The notes beneath the pieces were generated by a model. It was not told the DNA's origin, searched no databases, and saw only the letters and a program-made list of their open reading frames with translations. Made by a program: the position numbers and the translations under genes. From Paraburkholderia sp. DHOC27 (GTDB taxonomy: Bacteria > Pseudomonadota > Gammaproteobacteria > Burkholderiales > Burkholderiaceae): a stretch of 64,000 nucleotides of DNA. Numbering within the stretch: the first letter of the stretch is position 1; each line of letters starts with the position of its first letter. Shown here piece after piece: positions 60,716 through 64,000 of this stretch. The DNA is taken from assembly GCF_003429005.1 (NCBI RefSeq), contig NZ_QVQV01000001.1:1534750-1598749 (forward strand), given 5' to 3'.

Positions 60716-63313
60716 TCAGGCGGCCGCCCTGGCCGACTCGAGAAAGTCCTGCGCAAAGCGCTGCAGCACGCCCCCTGCTTCGTAGATCGAGACTTCTTCC
60801 GCGGTATCCAGCCGGCAGGTCACCGGCACCTCGACCCGTTCGCCGTTGCCACGATGGATCACGAGCGTCAGGTCGGCGCGCGGCGTACGCTCGCCGATCA
60901 CGTCGAACGTTTCGGTGCCGTCGATGCCCAGCGTCAGGCGGTTCACCCCTGGCTTGAACTCCAGCGGCAGCACGCCCATGCCAACCAGATTGGTACGGTG
61001 AATCCGTTCGAAGCCTTCGGCGACGATCGCCTCCGTGCCGGCCAGACGCACGCCTTTGGCGGCCCAGTCGCGCGACGACCCCTGGCCATAATCCGCGCCT
61101 GCAATCACGATGAGCGGCTGCTTGCGCTCCATGTAGGTTTCGATCGCTTCCCACATGCGCGTGACCTTGCCTTCGGGTTCGATGCGGGCGAGCGAGCCCG
61201 CTTTCACCTTGCCGTCTTCGAGCACCATCTCGTTCTTCAACGTGGGGTTGGCGAAGGTTGCACGCTGCGCGGTGAGGTGATCGCCGCGGTGCGTCGCGTA
61301 CGAGTTGAAGTCCTCTTCCGGCAGGCCCATCTTCGCGAGGTACTCGCCGGACGCGCTGTCGGCCAGGATCGCGTTGGAAGGCGACAGGTGATCGGTGGTG
61401 ATGTTGTCGCCCAGCACCGCGAGCGGTCGCATGCCCTGCAAGGTGCGGGCGCCGGCCAGTGCGCCTTCCCAGTACGGTGGACGGCGGATGTAGGTACTCA
61501 TTGGCCGCCAGTCGTACAGCGGGCTGGCGCTTTCCCCGGTGTCGGCCGTCACGGCGAACATCGGCTCGTAGACCTTGCGGAACTGCTCCGGCTTCACGCT
61601 TGCGGCGACGATGGCGTCGATCTCCTGATCCGATGGCCAGATGTCCTTCAGCATCACGGGCTTGCCTTCGGCATCCATGCCAAGTACGTCCTTCTCTATG
61701 TCGAAGCGGATCGTGCCGGCAATCGCATAGGCCACCACCAGCGGCGGCGACGCGAGAAACGCCTGCTTGGCATACGGGTGAATGCGCCCATCGAAGTTGC
61801 GATTGCCGGACAGCACGGCAGTGGCATAGAGGTCACGTTCGACGATCTCTTTCTGGATCACCGGATCGAGCGCGCCGGACATGCCGTTGCACGACGTGCA
61901 GGCATACGCGACTACGCCGAAGCCCAACTGCTCCAGCTCGGGCAGCAGGCTAGCTTCTTCCAGATACAGCGTCACGGCCTTCGACCCCGGCGCGAGCGAA
62001 CTCTTCACCCACGGTTTGCGCGTAAGGCCGCGCCGATTGGCATTGCGCGCCAGCAAGCCGGCGGCAATCATGTTGCGCGGATTGTTCGTGTTGGTGCAAC
62101 TGGTAATGGCCGCGATGATGACTGCGCCATCGGGCATCAGGCCCGGCTCGTTTTCGACCTTGCCGCTGATGCCGCGCGCGGCCAGTTCGGAGACCGGCAA
62201 ACGGCGGTGCGGATTGGACGGCCCTGCGAGCGTTCGCACGACGGTGGAGAGATCGAACTTCAGCACACGCTCATATTCGGCGTGCTGCAGTCGCTCGCCC
62301 CACAGGCCCGCTTCCTTCGCGTACGTTTCCACCAGTTTGACGAGTTCGTCGTCGCGGCCGGTGAGCTTCAGATATTTGATGGTCTGTTCGTCGATATAGA
62401 ACATCGCAGCCGTGGCGCCGAATTCAGGCGCCATGTTGGCAATGGTCGCGCGATCGCCCAACGTGAGATTGGCGGTGCCTTCGCCGTAGAACTCCAGATA
62501 CGCGCCGACCACTTTCTCCTTGCGCAGGAATTCAGTGAGCGACAAGACGACGTCCGTGGCGGTGATGCCCTCTGCGGGCTTGCCGCTGAGTTCGACGCCG
62601 ACGATATCCGGCAGGCGCATATACGATGCGCGGCCGAGCATCACGCTTTCGGCTTCGAGCCCGCCCACGCCAATCGCGATCACGCCGAGCGCATCCACCA
62701 TGGGTGTGTGCGAATCGGTGCCGACCAGCGTGTCCGGAAACGCCACGCCGTCTTTCACCTGCACGACCGGGCTCATGCGTTCGAGATTGATCTGATGCAG
62801 GATGCCGTTGCCCGGCGGAATCACGTCGACGTTCTTGAACGCCTTCTTGGTCCAGTTGATGAAGTCGAAGCGATCTTCATTGCGCCGGTCTTCAATGGCG
62901 CGGTTCTTGTTGAACGCATCAGGATCGAACCCGCCGCATTCGACCGCGAGCGAGTGATCCACCACGAGTTGAGTGGGCACCACGGGATTGACGAGGGCCG
63001 GGTCGCCGCCTTGCGCCGCGATGGCATCACGCAGACCCGCGAGATCGACGAGGGCGGTCTGACCGAGAATGTCGTGACACACGACGCGTGCGGGGAACCA
63101 CGGAAAATCCAGTTCGCGTTTGCGTTCGATGAGCTGTTTGAGCGATGCGACGAGCGAGACCGGATCGCAGCGGCGCACGAGGTTCTCGGCCAGCACGCGC
63201 GAGGTGTAGGGCAACCTGTCGTAAGCGCCCGGCTGGATGGCTTCGACGGCAGCGCGCGCGTCGAAGTAGTCCAGTGTGGTACCTGGCAGGGGCTTGCGGT
63301 ATGCAGTGTTCAT
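60716..63313 (-). CDS. acnD: Fe/S-dependent 2-methylisocitrate dehydratase AcnD
   Basis: An 865-residue aconitase-family dehydratase of propionate breakdown, which dehydrates 2-methylcitrate. The three 4Fe-4S ligands are Cys406 (in TSCTNTNNPRN), Cys472 and Cys475 (in YACTSCNGMSG). The swivel-domain residues SSRDWAAKG and MGVLPLEF near the end also match. Start ATG 63313 gives the family length; an extra 23-codon upstream stretch is unlikely. prpC lies upstream, prpF downstream. Confidence 0.95.
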   Translation of the reverse strand: MNTAYRKPLPGTTLDYFDARAAVEAIQPGAYDRLPYTSRVLAENLVRRCDPVSLVASLKQLIERKRELDFPWFPARVVCHDILGQTALVDLAGLRDAIAAQGGDPALVNPVVPTQLVVDHSLAVECGGFDPDAFNKNRAIEDRRNEDRFDFINWTKKAFKNVDVIPPGNGILHQINLERMSPVVQVKDGVAFPDTLVGTDSHTPMVDALGVIAIGVGGLEAESVMLGRASYMRLPDIVGVELSGKPAEGITATDVVLSLTEFLRKEKVVGAYLEFYGEGTANLTLGDRATIANMAPEFGATAAMFYIDEQTIKYLKLTGRDDELVKLVETYAKEAGLWGERLQHAEYERVLKFDLSTVVRTLAGPSNPHRRLPVSELAARGISGKVENEPGLMPDGAVIIAAITSCTNTNNPRNMIAAGLLARNANRRGLTRKPWVKSSLAPGSKAVTLYLEEASLLPELEQLGFGVVAYACTSCNGMSGALDPVIQKEIVERDLYATAVLSGNRNFDGRIHPYAKQAFLASPPLVVAYAIAGTIRFDIEKDVLGMDAEGKPVMLKDIWPSDQEIDAIVAASVKPEQFRKVYEPMFAVTADTGESASPLYDWRPMSTYIRRPPYWEGALAGARTLQGMRPLAVLGDNITTDHLSPSNAILADSASGEYLAKMGLPEEDFNSYATHRGDHLTAQRATFANPTLKNEMVLEDGKVKAGSLARIEPEGKVTRMWEAIETYMERKQPLIVIAGADYGQGSSRDWAAKGVRLAGTEAIVAEGFERIHRTNLVGMGVLPLEFKPGVNRLTLGIDGTETFDVIGERTPRADLTLVIHRGNGERVEVPVTCRLDTAEEVSIYEAGGVLQRFAQDFLESARAAA

Positions 63314-63642
63314 GGCGTAGGGGCAGACAAGGTTGTAATCGGGGGGACGGCTGCGTAATCGCGGTTCCTTTCCGCACGTCAAGCGGCAGGCTTCGGCGGG
63401 AGATCACGCTTTCAGGAGAATTCTATCCGCATCGGCAAGCGCATTGGCAATAGGCCGAATGGCCGGGTAGACGCACGCGTGCCGCGCTGTCATCCTGTTC
63501 GCAATGCAGTCACCGCCGCGCGAAGCATGTGCTCGACCGCTCACGGGTTGTCTCCGTTGGGCGACCGGAGCTCGGCTTCATCGCAGCGGTTCATGCCAAT
63601 CGCGAACGTATAACGCAGGAGGAACCGTTATGACCAGATTGA
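63314..63642. other. 329-bp gap between prpC and acnD
   Basis: Both flanking genes run on the minus strand, so this gap is unusually long for one operon. On the plus strand AGGAGG lies five bases before an ATG at 63630, opening a 27-codon frame that overlaps the prpC end; this may be chance. No terminator or second promoter could be fixed. Confidence 0.4.
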
Positions 63643-64000
63643 TTAAACACGCTTTGCCAACGGCACGAACTTCAGATTCTCTGGACCGGTGTAATTCGCG
63701 CTCGGCCGGATGATCTTGTTGTCGATGCGCTGCTCGATGATGTGCGCGCTCCAGCCCGCTACCCGCGCAATCACGAAGACCGGTGTGAACATGGCGGTCG
63801 GCACGCCCATCATGTGATACGACACGGCGCTGAACCAGTCCAGGTTCGGGAACATCTTCTTGGTGTCCCACATCACCGTTTCGAGTCGCTCGGCAATGTC
63901 GAAAAGCTTCGTGCTGCCGGCTTCCTTCGAGAGCTTCTTCGCCACTTCCTTGATGACCTTGTTGCGCGGATCGGAGATCGTGTACACCGGATGGCCGAAG
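63643..64000 (-). CDS. prpC: 2-methylcitrate synthase, C-terminal part (runs off the window)
   Basis: The last 119 codons of a citrate synthase-family enzyme, cut by the right edge. [40 protein letters not shown] and [20 protein letters not shown] match 2-methylcitrate synthase (propionyl-CoA plus oxaloacetate). Its position ahead of acnD and prpF supports PrpC rather than citrate synthase. The stop is TAA at 63643-63645. The first codon of the seen part is incomplete. Confidence 0.92.
   Translation of the reverse strand, partial: FGHPVYTISDPRNKVIKEVAKKLSKEAGSTKLFDIAERLETVMWDTKKMFPNLDWFSAVSYHMMGVPTAMFTPVFVIARVAGWSAHIIEQRIDNKIIRPSANYTGPENLKFVPLAKRV

Noticed and set aside
1..64000. CRISPR arrays, rRNA, tRNA genes, prophage or integrase
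   Set aside because: I looked for repeat-spacer patterns, cloverleaf-like ends and recombinase motifs and found none. The tandem repeats listed have no spacers.

Overview
The window looks like chromosomal DNA of a Burkholderiaceae bacterium, most likely Paraburkholderia or Burkholderia. The reasons are the high GC content with long antisense open frames, a bpeT-llpE-bpeE-bpeF-oprC type efflux locus, a DUF3331-type protein, a Burkholderia-style porin, and a prpC-acnD-prpF methylcitrate block. Genes cover most of the sequence. I saw no rRNA, tRNA, CRISPR array, phage or transposase gene.

Layout. 0-11 kb: the end of a probable cation-efflux gene, an aldo/keto reductase, a periplasmic purine nucleoside permease-like protein, then a LysR regulator divergent from a lipase-like gene and a complete RND tripartite efflux system. 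11-20 kb: an acyl-CoA dehydrogenase-like flavoprotein, an Nramp transporter, an flhDC pair without flagellar neighbours, an XRE/MmyB-type regulator, small proteins, and a molybdopterin oxidoreductase with its cytochrome b. 20-30 kb: an eight-gene sugar operon (deoC, a two-domain ALDH16-like aldehyde dehydrogenase, an RbsD/FucU mutarotase, a PfkB kinase and an ABC importer). Its enzymes fit import of deoxyribose, phosphorylation, aldol cleavage to glyceraldehyde-3-phosphate and acetaldehyde, and oxidation of the acetaldehyde. A close relative of E. coli DeoR lies about 22 kb away, at 42-43 kb.

30-44 kb: an MFS exporter, a FeeM-like N-acyl amino acid synthase beside a membrane GGDEF/EAL protein, a GNAT acetyltransferase, a secreted head-GIN protein, a ten-TPR glycosyltransferase, an SDR, a glyoxalase-fold protein, deoR and DoxX. 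44-52 kb: a DHA2-type MFS gene, a striking ~780 bp non-coding element bounded by 85-bp inverted repeats that match at 84 positions, DUF3331, an AI-2E family permease, an OpgC-like acyltransferase, a porin preceded by a short coupled leader frame, and a GT2 glycosyltransferase. 52-64 kb: a periplasmic molybdenum hydroxylase operon (molybdopterin subunit, 2Fe-2S subunit, triheme cytochrome c), a LysM lipoprotein with a degenerate LytM domain, a heptanucleotide repeat, and the methylcitrate genes running off the right edge.

The items most worth following up are the inverted-repeat element at 45.7-46.5 kb, the FeeM/c-di-GMP pair, the ALDH16-containing deoxyribose operon, the Asp-for-Ser change in the lipase-like protein of the efflux operon, and the short translated-looking frames in intergenic DNA.
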